The notes: generated by a model from the sequence alone, not told the origin. A stretch of DNA of 64,000 bases from Isoetes taiwanensis (GCA_021234155.1 JAJEKV010000025.1:5933310-5997309), one strand, 5' to 3'; shown: positions 35,976 through 49,139, numbered from the stretch's first letter. Numbers and translations are program-made.

Positions 35976-36454
35976 CATCAGATGTTTATAGCTCACATTG
36001 GAATATCGCGACAAAAAAGTAAAATCTACCGATAAATAAGCATTATTCAAAAAACAAAGTTACAGAAACAAGTGCAAAACTCCTAAATATCTTGTCGTGA
36101 ATTAGCAAATAGTAGCAAACGGACGTTGGCTTTACCAATCTGGTGGAACTTGTAGCTTTCCACATGAATTTATGGAAGTATAGAGCACTCACCAGGAATG
36201 TTGTAATTAGAGTGTCCAAAAGAACTACGCAAGAATTAATACGACCTCGTCTTGAAGTCTAGAACTTTCGATGACATGTGCCCAATTACGATGCCTATTT
36301 GGGAACGAGACACGTAGAAGAAACACTAGAATTCAGTGGATTACAGATGTATTGTCTTTTTCGAAGAGATGAAAGAGTTGGTAGAGCAAGCAAATGTAAT
36401 CTATTTTTGTGGGTAGGTGCTTGATAATCGTTGGATAAGATAGGGGTTAAAGTA
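35976..36454. other. 3' flank of the BAHD pseudogene
   Basis: No other feature is supported here. Confidence 0.3.
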
Positions 36455-36600
36455 TGGAACTTTCTAACATATATCCTACATTTTTGGGTTGCCCCAAATG
36501 GAAGCCCTCGTCCATGAGGGTTTATGGCATATTCCAGGTATATGCCAGTATATACCAGAATAATACCAATGACTGCTTCAATGTTCTTTTGTATGTTGAA
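36455..36600. repeat. Fragment related to the chromovirus LTR
   Basis: It matches 30530-30655, sharing TTTATGGCATATTCCAGGTA and CAATGACTGCTTCAA. It is probably a degraded LTR piece in the same orientation. Confidence 0.7.
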
Positions 36601-37544
36601 GCGTCCAAAGTACCAAAAGCCACGAGTTCTGCTGCCGAGTTTTTCTAGTTCCATTTTTGTAGGCCACTCCCATGCAAGCCATTGACCATAGTTGTTAGAT
36701 CCGGTCCGTGTTTGTGTAAAAGATTTAAACTATTCCCATTGTTCTACTTTGCAAACTAAAAGCCGTAGTCCAAACTTAATTATCATAGCTGTTATCATAG
36801 CCCTTGAAAGAGAGTTTTTGAAAATACCAAAAAGGCTAACTAATTCCATGGTTCTGCTTGTGAACTAAAAGTCGGTACTTAATTATTATAAGTGTTATTA
36901 TAGCCTTTAAAAGAAAAAATTTCAAAATAGCAAAAAAAACGAAATGCCAAACATTTTAGCTTCTTTACCAGCTTTTAGACATTCTTCTAGCTTTTTGGCT
37001 TCACCTAGTGCATTATGGTGGCAGAAGAATGAGCTCTTTTACCAACTTATAGGGTTGTATATGGCGGGCTGGCAAGCATAAGTTTTTCTTCCGACAACAT
37101 TATAGTGTTTGGAGGCGGTTATGTTCTTCTGTTTTGTGCTTACCATGTGTTTTGTGCAGGCGTTATTGAGAAGCTGTACAAGAACTAAGTACTTGCATGG
37201 CTCTAGCTCCTATTCAGGAGGTCCATGTTTTAGAGCCATTTGTAGAAAAGCTACATCTATTATGGTTAGAATCATCTTGGTGCTCCTTAACCGGCAGGTC
37301 CTCGGCAATTTTAGATCCCAACCGTTGGATCTAGATCAGTGATTAGGCGTAATGGGCTGTCACAGCCAGATAAACAGGCAGCGGCCATAATGTTAATCAT
37401 GAAAAACAGGCAACAACAATGATAAACAGGCAGACAACATAAACAGGTGCTTGGCATGGCAACCGGCACGAATCAGAGCATTGAATCAGAGGCAAAATTG
37501 CCGCGGACCTCCCGGTTAAAGGGGTCAAACCCCCAGGCTCGTCC
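36601..37544. other. Intergenic sequence
   Basis: A short motif TGATAAACAGGCAG is repeated near 37365-37450. No gene is recognised. Confidence 0.3.
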
Positions 37545-37586
37545 ATTACGCCAAATAAATGGGCTCGCCCATTTATTAGGCGTAAT
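37545..37586. repeat. 42-bp near-perfect hairpin
   Basis: Twenty-base arms (ATTACGCCAAATAAATGGGC and its complement, one mismatch) are separated by TC. The motif ATTAGGCGTAATGGGCT also occurs at about 37341, so this is part of a duplicated unit. Confidence 0.8.
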
Positions 37587-38384
37587 GGGCTCTTCTGGGG
37601 TTTAACGCCTTCATCAACTCCCCAAATGCTCCTTCAGCTCTTGCTTGAACAATTGTCTTTTTAATTCTCTAGGTCTGTTCGAAGGTCGTCTATAATATGT
37701 TGACGATTGAATCTTCAGTAGTAGGAATAGACATGGCTCCGAGGATGTTCATTCATTTATTGGGTATGTACTGCAAGTTAGGTTTCTCATTTGAAGCCAA
37801 ATTGGTTTCTTTTCCCAGAGCTACTGGATGCAAAGAATCCTATGCCACAGAATGTTAGCTTTATATGTTGCTAATAGACATTTGGGTAGAACTCTAGTAT
37901 AGCCATTGATATAGATTCTGATGATTCAGTGCTAACCATTTAACAGGTAAGAATTTGAACAACAAACATTCTAATGCTAGACGACCTATCATTATCCAAT
38001 TGCATAATTTGCATTAATGTCAGCTAGTCTCATTCAGCCTGATGCTGCCCACAAGCCAAAACCCTTGGACAGAGCTAAGCTGCTCTGGTTTTCTGGAAAT
38101 TTAATTCTTGACTGTTACGTGAAGGAAAGCTAAAGTTGATCTTCGGGAAGGGGGGAAGGCACAGAGCAGCCATTCATATTTTGGTTTATATTATGGCAAG
38201 GCTGTTTTTATACCATAAATCAATCGAGACCATTTTGTCATGCTTTGTTTCTCGCAAAATGTTAATATCCGTGGATCTGGAACAATGCCACGAATATAAT
38301 GCCCATCAACGACTCGTAGTCAATAGTCAATGTTAGAAAAAAAATCCATAAGGAAACGAAAATTAAACGAGACGTAAAAAAACA
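37587..38384. other. Intergenic sequence
   Basis: No feature is supported in this stretch. Confidence 0.3.
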
Positions 38385-38739
38385 GTTAGAAACATTCTGC
38401 CTTTTCCCTCCAATCGCGACATGCCACGTGGTAAATTTCTAACCCAGGAATGTTACAGAGATTTCTTGACTGTAGCGAAGAACTTCCCCGGCTCCTGTTA
38501 CAGCAAATTTACTCCACGATCCAGCCATTTACCTGCTATTCCAGCCATTTTACCCAGCATTCAGAAGTTTTACCCTGCATTCCGAAGTTTTTACCTTGCA
38601 TTCCAAGGATTTTACAGCCCGCAGAATGTTTCTAACTACAACAAAGGCAATCTACATGCCTTTCCTGGCATGTCAACAGGGCTCCGCGCTTCGCGTGTCG
38701 CCCTGTTTCCATGCCAGGAAAGGCATGTAGATTGCCTTT
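38385..38739. repeat. Foldback structure: 16-bp inverted repeat, minisatellite and 30-bp-arm hairpin
   Basis: GTTAGAAACATTCTGC (38385-38400) is exactly inverted at 38621-38636. Between them a 20-21-bp minisatellite begins at 38538, 38559, 38579 and 38600. Immediately after lies a hairpin with perfect 30-base arms at 38643-38672 and 38710-38739; inside, AACAGGGC pairs with GCCCTGTT, and the loop holds GCGCTTCGCG. Confidence 0.85.
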
Positions 38740-39950
38740 CTTGTATACATAAACACAATACAAACCCAACAACTCAGCAAAATACACCATGGAAACAAAG
38801 TTTGTAGGAAACCCTTGAAAATAGGAATTAGGGTGGTAGGGTGGTAGATAATATGTTATATTTGGTGTAGAACGGAAGTTGAGGGTAAATCATATGGGTA
38901 GATCTCAGTTTTAATTCTATTTCACTTGGGGAGAAGAAAATATTTTTTTGTTTGGTGTCGCACCCAAACATAAGTGATTATGTAGTTTCATATGAACATG
39001 CCAAAATGAAATTATAGAGGCATAAACTACTTAATTCAAACCCTTTTGAGTTTGCATGTAAGGAAACCCTTGAAAAGTGTAGTTGTAGAAGAGCAGAAAA
39101 TATATAAAGGGGAACGAAATGCATAGAAGGATCTGACACCATCGGAAGCATCCAAATGAGTCATGAACCTTCCATTTTCCACGTGGCAAAGAAAAGGGCC
39201 AAAGTTTTATTATCTAAATGTAAAATTTTATTTTCTAGACTAGACAAAATCAGTCGTCACCACAATCGCAGGCTGTAACAAATTGCCATCTAGCCTAGAT
39301 GTAAGTATTTAGCTGTATGTTTGCATTCTTTCTTTTCTCATCTGCTTGTTTCTTTTTAGTCATGGTTTTCAAAAGGGCATGTTGGCCAAAATAATATTTC
39401 AAAATGGTTAAAAGTGATGGGCCGTTTTATTTCTATTGATATCTACAACAAAAATGGTCATGCGTCTTCTGTCACATGCATGTTGATGGCGGGTGTTCCC
39501 TCCAAAATGGGAAACTTATCACAAGTCATAGGAAAATCGAGTCGTATGAATGTAAAGTCATGTCTTAGTTTAGCTTATTTCTTCTGTTATTTATTGAATT
39601 TTTTTCATTTGCTAAGTTAATTATCTGGCAAATACGACTGCAGCAAAGACACTCAGGCTATTTAAGCAAATAACTTGATCTACTGGTTGCTCGAGGCATG
39701 TGTGCTACTAAAAAGTGTGATGATTTTGCAAAGCTTTTTGCTGCTCACGGCTTGTTATACAGCAAAGCTAATAGCTCATTCATATTCATGCATGAGGGGC
39801 TTGACAAAATTTATTTTATAGAGCAAATAGAGAAACAGGCCAAAACATGCAGATACAAATGTAGGAAATGACAATGGAATTGGCACCTATGAACTTGAAA
39901 ACTACTTACGGAAAAAGAAATTCTTCTATAATTACTTGGAACCATAATAC
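38740..39950. other. Intergenic sequence
   Basis: It could include decayed later exons of the squalene epoxidase pseudogene, but I could not identify any. Confidence 0.3.
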
Positions 39951-40462
39951 CTTGGGAACACACATCTTGCGCCTAAGGTTTGAAAAGAATCCATCACACA
40001 CAAATGTGATTGGGGCATAAACGTTGAAATCTCCGTCTTGGGACTTATATCTTACTCCTTTTACCTCGTCATTTTCGGGACGGGACACAATCCTAGCCCT
40101 CCATTTCAAGCATTAACGGCCAGATATAGGCCATTGTTTTGTGTGTGTGAGGGGGATTTGTATAATGCACTCTACCCTCATTTTCTTCTAACAAAGAAAG
40201 AACTGTTCCTTGCAATAATTTGACACTGTCAACAAATAAAGAAGTTATCAGAAGAATTCCTACAACAAATCAAAATGGGCCATTACTTAGGTAGTGTGTA
40301 TGCTTTCGTTCTCAACTTCTGGATAAAGCGGCCCATGGTGAAAGCTCCGACCAGATACATCTGTAGAAAGACCTTCTAAAGGGTATGCCACTTTCGTGTC
40401 CTTCCTTTCTTTAAATAATGCATACCCAAACACTCGTTGAACATCAATACCCTCCATGCAGT
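39951..40462 (-). pseudogene. Squalene epoxidase (monooxygenase) fragment, two exons
   Basis: Squalene epoxidase is a membrane flavoprotein that makes 2,3-oxidosqualene for sterols. Exon A (40462-40287) encodes DCMEGIDVQRVFGYALFKER, YPLE, SGRSFHHG and then, after one extra C, RFIQKLRTKAYTLPN. A GT-AG intron (40286-40226) keeps phase into exon B (40225-39951), which encodes VKLLQGTVLSLLEEN, VKGVRYKSQDGDFNVYAPIT, and VCDGFFSNLRRKMCVPK, the well-known SQE FAD-domain segment. A GT donor follows. Exon B is interrupted by a 101-bp insertion. The first exons and the C-terminal part were not found, so this is a broken fragment. The intron shows it came from genomic DNA rather than a retrocopy. Confidence 0.85.
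40077..40177. mobile_element. 101-bp MITE-like insertion in the SQE exon
   Basis: The insert is flanked by TCATTTTC on both sides (40069-40076 and 40178-40185). Removing it with one flank restores the SQE reading (EENDEVKG). It begins GGGACGGGAC and ends CTCTACCC, so the terminal GGG/CCC is inverted but the repeats are weak. An 8-bp duplication is typical of hAT elements. Confidence 0.75.
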
Positions 40463-41758
40463 CTGAGAAGAGCAAGTGTTGACCTTTAAAACAACATGAT
40501 TGAAAGAAAATGTTTCTCTAATTCTCTATTTGTTGTTCTGAATGCTAAAAAAACTACATGCATCTATGCATGTAGTTTCTGCAAAAAAAAGCTACCACCT
40601 GACCTGATTGGGACTTACAAAAAAAACTAGCAAAAAGGCAGTTTTAGGCTTGGATTCGGTTTTGCATTTGAATAGGTTGGATTAGTGAATTCAAAATAGC
40701 ATTTATATATTAAAGACTGGATCAAAACAATGAAAACCAATATGAGGGCCATTAAATAGAATATGCATTTATGGTTAGGCACACCAGGATTTCGCATGGT
40801 ATTATTTTTTATGACATAGCTAGAATTAGTTAGACTTTTTAACTTTGACTCGTTTGAAGTTTTAGCAAGGTCTAATTTATGAAGGATTGTTTAAGATTTT
40901 TTTCAATTCAACTTCAAGTTTTGGCAACGGCTTGTTTTCTTAGAATTAACTAGATTATTTTCCATTGACTCCAAGTTTTGGCAAGGTCTTGCTTTTTCTA
41001 GAAATAGCTAGAATTGGTCTTCCAATTTCTCATTCGAAATAGTATCCATTCTAGATGTTCTATTATCCATGAGAATCATGTAAGACACACGCGGGAATGA
41101 CGACATGGCAGAAGGGTTAACAATGTTCGGCGACATCGACACTGCATCCAAGACGCTACATGTCACAATGGTAGGAGCATTGCTTGATAAATTTCTCGAT
41201 TACCCATTAGGAGGCGCATTAGCTACAATGAAGACAGATCCTCGATCATTGCGCCAAAGCGTACTGAAGAGCTGGGGTAAATGCATGTTCGAGCTCAACC
41301 ACGTACTCCAAATCATTGTCTTCGACAGGGCCTAGGCTCAAAACACGACCCATAACTATTGGGACATGCCTTCGCATTTCTAAGCAGCTTTACTTTGCTT
41401 GCAACTTCCATGTATTTCATGCTATTAAATTCTTAGCAATCTTCTTCAATTTAAAATATCGAGTTCTTCCTTCATACCCTGAACAAAATTGACATGCAAA
41501 ACAATTCATGGTTCCTAGGTTCTTTTGCACTCCCTCCGCCTTCGTATTTCTCTATTTGGATTCTTCATACATTGTTTCGTACGTTGTCAAGTATCAAGTA
41601 TACTATTGCCTTGAAGTAGCAATTTGAATTGATTGTCAAAACATGACTTTGAACTATGATTTAAGCCACTTCACCCTCCGGCCATGGAGGGCAACCCTCC
41701 GTGCGCAGCACCTTGTTCGTGTATTTTTCTTGTTTTTGCGTAGGTTCATGACAGTGAT
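40463..41758. other. Intergenic sequence
   Basis: An open plus-strand frame at 41105-41335 has no recognisable motif. No gene can be supported. Confidence 0.3.
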
Positions 41759-43033
41759 ACTTATACATGTCTTTGATTTGTATTCTAATTTACCATTTCT
41801 TAAAGTGCATGATGCTTTATCTTTGGATATCAAGTTGCAATGGTTCTCGCACAATTGCGTATTTAATTTCCACTCTTTGATGCTAGTCATGTTCCATCTA
41901 TAATCTATGTTTGTAGAAAATGTCATAATGAAAAGGTTAACTGTACTACACGAAGTCCGCAGTTGTTGCTCAAATCTTTCTTCATAAAGCATTGCCTTTT
42001 AATCAATTGTCATCTAATTTTGAAGTTTCAAATCTATTCAATCCAAGGCATGAGTTCCAATTATATAAGTTTGTTTCTGGGTTCATGAGAGATTTACAAT
42101 GCATGGATAGAAGGACATGGCCAAAATAGGTATTTGACCACATGTCATGTTGCCATTGATGCTCGTATGCAGGAAGAAGCATTTGGAAAAGGCTCAAAAG
42201 GGTGAAAAAGAGCCCAAGGAAGAACTCGTTTGACTACTTTCTTGCCTAGAGGAATACACGAACCAAGAGATTGTTTGAGAAGACGTAAACAAGGAGACTC
42301 ATCTTCGCCATTTAGGAACTTCCAAATGTATTTTGAGATGAGGACCTTGCTCTGCAGTAAGAAGTCTATCATACCCATGCCACCAGCCGATTTGGGAAAA
42401 ATGCCTTAAACCAAGTCACCTTAACTACAACACCCTCCTTAGTGCCAGCCCATATGAATTCCGGACTTTTACATGCTATCATGCATGTCCAATAAAAAAG
42501 ACCACAGTCCAAATGCATGTCCAAAAGAAAGTCTTTGCTAACAAAGACTTTTTTGTTATTGGGGCTAACAAGGAAGCCATATAAATATGGGTACTGTTGA
42601 AAAGTGATTTGTCCATTGTGATACAGCCAGCGAGAGATATCTTTGCAGTTGACTACCAAAATAAGTGTTCCTCCAAATCTTTAATAATTTCTTCCCATGC
42701 TGCTCCTGCACTAACATGAATGATTTCTTAAGTTTCACAACAGATTAGAAGAGCTCCTATTTAGTGGAGCACCATTACGAGCAATGGAATGTTTTTATAG
42801 ATGTACAATATCATGTTTGTCGAATTTGCACATACATCAATCACCGGTTGGTGAGACATGGTACCATATTGTTTTTATGCAAAATGTGCCATTTAGCCTT
42901 ATGCTCTTATAAGCTTATATGCACAAAAATGAACAAATATTACATTAAAAATCATGCTATCGTGATTGTTCAGTTGAGCACAAAGAGACAGAATTTGAAG
43001 GTGGAAACCATGATAAGGTTGTTAGAAAGTTCG
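41759..43033 (-). mobile_element. Dispersed LINE-tail repeat, copy B
   Basis: It matches copy A (26579-27752) end to end. The minus strand encodes FIWAGTKEGVVVKVTWFKAF and, in another frame, GMGMIDFLLQSKVLISKYIW, then NGEDESPCLRLLKQSLG. This order is typical of the plant LINE protein just after the reverse transcriptase. Compared with A it has an extra segment at about 42462-42560, part of which is also found inverted at 43.9 kb. Confidence 0.75.
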
Positions 43034-44120
43034 TTTTTTAAACACTATTAAGCATGAAGAGGTACGATTTGAAAACAACAAAATTGGGATGATAGGATTG
43101 TTAAGAAGTTCGTTTGTTTAGAGAATACATATGCACTGGTATACACCAAGAGGGTTACATAAATTTAGCTGTATATGTGGTGAGTGACTCGAAAGTGTTT
43201 ATTTTTCCTTGACCATACATATATTCATATCTAGGGGTTTTTTTATGGTGATTAGAGGGGTTTTTTAGAAAGTTTCAAAGGCATATACAAGGGGGTTTGT
43301 GGCGCCCCTTGCATGCAGGTGGCATGGCCCCTATACGATAGATACACGTGAATTCGTAGTCACCACTACAACAAACATTATGTCTACCTCAGCTAGCAAC
43401 ATTTCGGCACCCATTTCTGATATTCTTTAAAAAAAGGTTTGATGCCTAAGACTCGTGATAAGGTTTGCAAATTTTTTTTTTTTTTGAAAGATCACATTAA
43501 CTAATACTAGTTATGGTGCTCGGCGTTGCCGGGCTCAGTAACTATTTGAGGAGGTGGTTGTTTCATTGTTGGCTAGAATAGACAATGTGGCTTGGAGGGG
43601 GCAAGGATAATATGGAAGAAACTTTTAAGATTCATTGACATAGAATTCAATATTTAAATTTTGTATATGTGTTGGAATTGGTATCTTTTGAGTAACTTTT
43701 CTCACCCATATGGTAGTCAATGGTTTTTGTGCCTTTAGGTGGTACGCCGTTTCTCACTTCCACGGTAGTCGATGGGTTTTTGTCATCCCAATCTCCCAAT
43801 GGCCTAACCACGTAGCCACTTGAGCCTATACTTGTTATACATCCTTGTATTATTTTTGAAAACATAAATGTTGATCATGGATATAGTCAATCGAAAGACT
43901 GTGGTCTTTTTTATTGGACATGCATGATAGCATGTAAAAGTGTATTCATGCTTTCCTCTTTGGATTTGATGTCCTATGGTTACAGATTAACATAAAGATA
44001 AAGACATGTTAGGTTTAGGTGGGGGTAATTGTGTAGGGGTAAGGGACTGCATACCGGGTAATGTTTGGCATCGTAGTTTCATGCAATGTACATGGGGTAA
44101 TGTTGGGCATGTAGTTCTAT
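43034..44120. other. Gene-poor stretch with a T-tract
   Basis: A T15 run lies at about 43470, and a short minus-strand frame with repeated GACTACC words lies at 43647-43865. Positions 43897-43941 are an inverted copy of 42465-42509. No gene is recognised. Confidence 0.35.
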
Positions 44121-44278
44121 GCAATTATTAGATGTGAGTGGTGTAATGTATGCATGTTTGTAAAAAATTTTAAGGATAGTTGTAGGGGAATGTCAATGCA
44201 ATTATTAGATGTGAGTGATGCAATAATATATGTATGTTTGTAAAAAATTTGTAAGGATAGTTGTAGAGGGATATCAAG
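44121..44278. repeat. Tandem duplication, 77-bp units
   Basis: Units begin GCAATTATTAGATGTGAGTG at 44121 and 44198 and end near GGATAGTTGTAG. Confidence 0.8.
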
Positions 44279-45108
44279 ATGGAAAATGAGCTTATGTCCA
44301 TAAACATTATTGATGTTATCCACCTTGCGTTGTTTTTGCACACACAAAATGGAACTTCATTGTCAGTTATCGGTTATCGAAAAAGGAGAAAATGGCATAA
44401 GATGCTTATAAATTGGAGAATTGATTTTCAAAGACCTAGAAAAATGATTTTGCAAATATCATATTATATCCTAGATAATTGATGGAGAGAGAGATTGGAA
44501 CTTGATGCAAAGGTAAAGCATCTTGCAAGAATACCTATGGGAAATCAATGTCATAAAGACGATGGCTTGTCTTAGCGGTGTTGAATTAGAAAAAACATAG
44601 ATATATTTGTATTGATTGATGATAGTATTACAAAAGTCTTTGAAATGGTGGAATAAAACTATGGACATGGAAAGATGCTAGCACCCTCGCAAAAAAATTA
44701 AGGCAGCGCTCTAGAGATACATTTGAAAATAAATGCCAATGGGTAGATATGTTCAGAGCATAAACAGAAATGTAGTTGTCATGAATAGAATAGAATAGAA
44801 TAGTTTTTTTAACGTCCACGAAGACCAATAGGTCATGGGACCCATCTAACACTAACACTAACACTAACACTAAGGTTAGTAAGAGAGACCTCACAGTCGT
44901 ATTCTCTATTGTATAGACAACGATATTTTCCGGAAAGGAAACCTGTGTTCCAATCGAACATGCAAAGCCAGCTTTTCTACAAAAAACTACATAACCTTAT
45001 CAATTAAATAACACTAAGTTGCTACATAGATCAAAAATCAAACATGAATCCTAAAGGGATTTAAGGAAGTTATGGAAAAATGAGAATTATGAAGAGAATG
45101 TTGTTCAC
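44279..45108. other. Intergenic sequence with microsatellites
   Basis: GAATA repeats (about 44784-44802) and a short CTAACA tract (44845-44872) are the only structure. No gene is recognised. Confidence 0.35.
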
Positions 45109-46018
45109 CATGCTGACCCAAAAGAAACTTGACCTAGACTTTGACACTCTACTCATAGGCTTGCTCATAGGCCTCAGACTGTAGACTCCTTGTAGCAGAG
45201 GGCAACCAAAGAAAGGGCCAGTCCTTTAAGATAAGCCAAAACGGGATGATTCGAGACATGGCACTTTTCACTGTTGTATTTGTTCTATAGCTTACAGATT
45301 ATAGAATGGATATGATGATGCATTGGCAATAGTTAAAATCATAAAATATCACCAACTGAAAGACCCATAATCGTTAAAAAGCATGGATATCTGATGTAGC
45401 TAGAAGCAAGTGCAGAATAACCTTTGATCCAAAAGTGAGATTTAAGAATAATATCTGTGTCCTTCATTCAATTGCCTTCCAACCTGTAGCCAATAAATTT
45501 TGTGTTAACTGAGGATGTACATGCCAATTGTAAAAGGTTGCAAGTCACAACATAACCTGTAATATCAAAGATGAAAGCCATACCTGGCCATTCCGGGGAT
45601 CCGTTGAACATGGGCATGTGTTTCAAACTGCTCTACATGTAGATGTGATGGTTTTTGGGCTCTAGCATCACAATCAATGTACAAAATGTAATTGCTAAAA
45701 TGCTAAAAGATGCTAAAATTAAGAACCATGCTGACCCAAAAGAAATTTGAACCCGTCAAAGCCAGACTTTGACACTCTGCTCACAGGCTTGCTCATAGGC
45801 CTCAGACTTTAGACTCTCTGTAGCAGAGGCCAACCAAGGAAAGGGCCAGTCCTTTGACAATTCGAAAGATGGCACTTTTCACTGTTGTACTTGTTCTCTA
45901 GCTTACAGATTATAGAATGGATATAATGATGCATTAGCAATAGTTAGAATCATAAAATATCACCAACTGAAAGACCCATAATCACTAAAAAGCATGGATA
46001 TCTGATGTAGCTAGAAGC
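45109..46018. repeat. Direct repeats of about 300 bp
   Basis: Positions 45109-45407 recur at 45727-46018 with small indels; both start CATGCTGACCCAAAAGAAA and end GATGTAGCTAGAAGC. Unique sequence of about 320 bp separates them. Confidence 0.85.
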
Positions 46019-49000
46019 CCCCTCTGTGGCACAAAAGAATCCTTGAACAGTGACAATTGAAGAAGTTTGTACATGAAAATATTTAGGACTTACATCTTTA
46101 GTGGGAAGCCTGAGAACCTCCACAACAATCTAGATAATCTGGAAGCACAAATGTCACATAATGTGCAAACAACAAAAAATCGGTGCAATTTTTAGACTAA
46201 TTATTGGCAGAACTAAGTTGGCTGCCTCTCTGCCAAGTTATAAACATTAAAAGGAGAAATGATCTATGTGTCTTATGTATGTATTAAAAATGTTAAAGCC
46301 CATGGATGGCCGATGCTATGCTAAGAACAGAGAAACCTGGAAGTGCAAAAGGTCATAAGAGTAGAAATAGACTCGATCCAGTAGTAGAGATATGCAATGT
46401 TGTCAATATTCAAGAAATACTAATAATATGCCGTCTAACTATAGAGTATCTTATCATGTTTCAAGTAAATATGGTTGGATGTATAAGAACCGGATTCTAA
46501 TGTAAGAAGATGACAAAGTTTATGATCTTATTCTATTCCAACCCAGACTTAAGGAAGAGCAAAACAATAGATATTACCTGTCATGAATGCTGACAGTACT
46601 TGTAGTTCAGCCCAAGAGCTTGATTTCTTGCCTAATATCTGTCAATCACTGTAAATTAACGTTGAAAACTCACCTTCTTCACTGTTTAAACAAAATCAGC
46701 TTTACAAAAAGGGAAAAACATACAAAGGCCCGAAATACTGTAGATTATTCATGCAGTCATGGCATATGCATGCCGAAAGGGAAAAATACATCACAACAAA
46801 AAAAATCTCTCCAAAAATCGTGCCCTTCACAAAGCCTTAATTTTAGCCCTGAGCTTGCAGAATAAAGCTACTTCAGAATTTGATGGTCCGCATATCTGAG
46901 CTATTGTGAAATTTTCCAAGAACATTTAACTCTTAGATGTAGTAACTTTAAACTTCTCATTGGAAGATCACCGCCTTCAGGATTATCATTGAAGCACTGG
47001 TGCTTGCTGCAAAGAAATACATCACTTAATAGGATAATTCATTCAACAATGTGTCCTGCAAACATTGGACAAAGCAAGAAAGCATCGAACCTATCATGTC
47101 TCACCTTGTGTATATCTCCATAAACAGTCCGGGCAAATGGGTTTGCTTATACGATAAAGCATAAAATGGGACATGGCATTTTTCTCTCTACCTGTGATCA
47201 TAGAACTACAAACAGTATTAATGTACATTTCATGGCCAAACCATGCAAGTAGTATCTTTGGCTGCATCTGAAAATGGTGCAAGCTTATCCTGCCTCTAAA
47301 GCAACTAAGGGGTCTGGCAATGCCGGCACTGACAGACACAGAGAAAATGGAAAGTGGTTGACTCTATCTATCAATTGAATACCATATCCAATTGGGCCCA
47401 GAAATTGTATCTATACCTAAACCAGGCTACTGGCCTATTTGATGATTCCTCTAATCACCCTAAGTGAAAAGGGCACTCAAACAATATCTAACATGCACTA
47501 ATTCTCTGTACAATATCTATTCATTCATTCATTCTGTACATTATAAAAAGTCTTTATGTAAGCTCATGTAAACTCATCCAGTTATGTACCTCATGCATAT
47601 CTGCGTTGCAAGACCTGTGTAGAGATTCACAGACTATTCAACTTTCTTTGCGGGAGAACTGGTTTAAAAATCACAATTTTAATATCATAATGCAGCAGTA
47701 CAATAATACAACAGAAATTCATCCTTAGAATCACTTTTCACAAACATCTACGCTAATAAGCACATTACAGTGTGTTTTGCGATTGAATAGAAAGGTGATC
47801 CTCTGCTACACTTTTGCGATGAGAAGGATAGAAACATGGGAAAGGCACAAAATAGGGCCATGAGATTGCAAGCTCCTATTATACATGTGTCTTTGTGATC
47901 TCTCTCCCATCTCCATTTGATTTCAAGCTCTTTCTTATAGTTGTATCTCTGTGCTCCGTCTCTATTTCACTGTGATCAGTTTATTATTTGAATTTGAAGA
48001 AAAGTGCTGGCATGCTGCATGTAGCAAAGCAAAATTAGTACACTGTCTCCAATAAATAGAACAGATGAAAAATGATTGTAAATGTACACATTCAAGAAGT
48101 AGAGGCAACGCATGATTTAACTGTTCCTACAGCCCTGGCAGTGAATAAATGCACAAATCCGAAACATTTGCAAAAGATTTCAAGGCACTTTAAAGGTCCA
48201 AAACAAAACTACAACAAAAAAGTAGATCAACATGTGCAATCCACGACCTAACCTGATGTGTAAGATATGATTGTAAGAAGCTTCTTCATAGTTGTAGCTG
48301 CACTCATGGTCTGAGGGTTTATAAAAAAAGGCAGAGCATTTGAACCTCAAAACTCCAACACCATGTAACATTCCGCCAGGTTTTTTCCTCCTCATTCAAA
48401 CTCCTGAACCATGGCCTGGGTCTATTTCGACCAAATCATTCAAGCGGGAATCCCCAAGAGTTATTCCTCAGCCGAAAAACCAATGGAAAAAGCCTCTATA
48501 ATCAGATGAAAAGAAGGAAGAGAAAGGGGCATAATTTAGGGGTGGGAAATTTAAGACAAATTTGGTGAAAAACAGGGATCGAAAGCAACAAAAGGTCTGG
48601 AAAAGGGGAACGTAGAAAGCTCGAAGGTATCACCATTTCGGAAAAGCTAAGCTTCTTATCTGTTATAATCGTCAACGTCATCTCCGGCAGAAATTCATAT
48701 AACAGACTATATCATATCTGGAAGGATAATGAAAAACTTTTATCATCCGTGGCCTGCATGCCGAGAATACTGAAATCCTCCAAATGGGGATGAATAACCT
48801 AAAATAAGAATTTTCAAATCGTAGGAAAATCATAGAAAAGTTATTCACTCGATTTTTGGAATGCTGGAAACGTTTCCCGGCCGATAATAGCATTAAAACC
48901 TTAGGAAATGAATCTAGAAATAAAATCTAAAAAATTTTCCACTTGCCGGAAAAACCGAATTTAAACAATAAGATTAATCCAGAATAAACACAATCCAGAA

Positions 49001-49130
49001 TATTGATAAGGTTTGCAAATTATCTCTTACTATTATTGTGGTAGTGGTTTGGCGGAAAATAAGGGAGAGGGTTATTTAAGCTATGATTTTGTTAGTGGTT
49101 TGGCGAGAAATATTAGGGTTAAGGTTAAAA
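46019..49130. other. Long gene-poor stretch
   Basis: Minus-strand frames at 47094-47339 and 48180-48395 are flanked by splice-like signals, but their peptides match nothing I know, so I do not call genes. An expressed non-coding locus cannot be excluded. Confidence 0.35.
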
Positions 49131-49139
49131 AAAATTGAA

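Noticed and set aside
43647-43865. Hypothetical minus-strand gene of 72 codons
   Set aside because: The frame consists partly of a degenerate internal repeat and has no recognisable domain.
44845-44872. Telomere-like CTAACA repeat
   Set aside because: The unit is not the plant CCCTAAA telomere unit and is only about 28 bp long.
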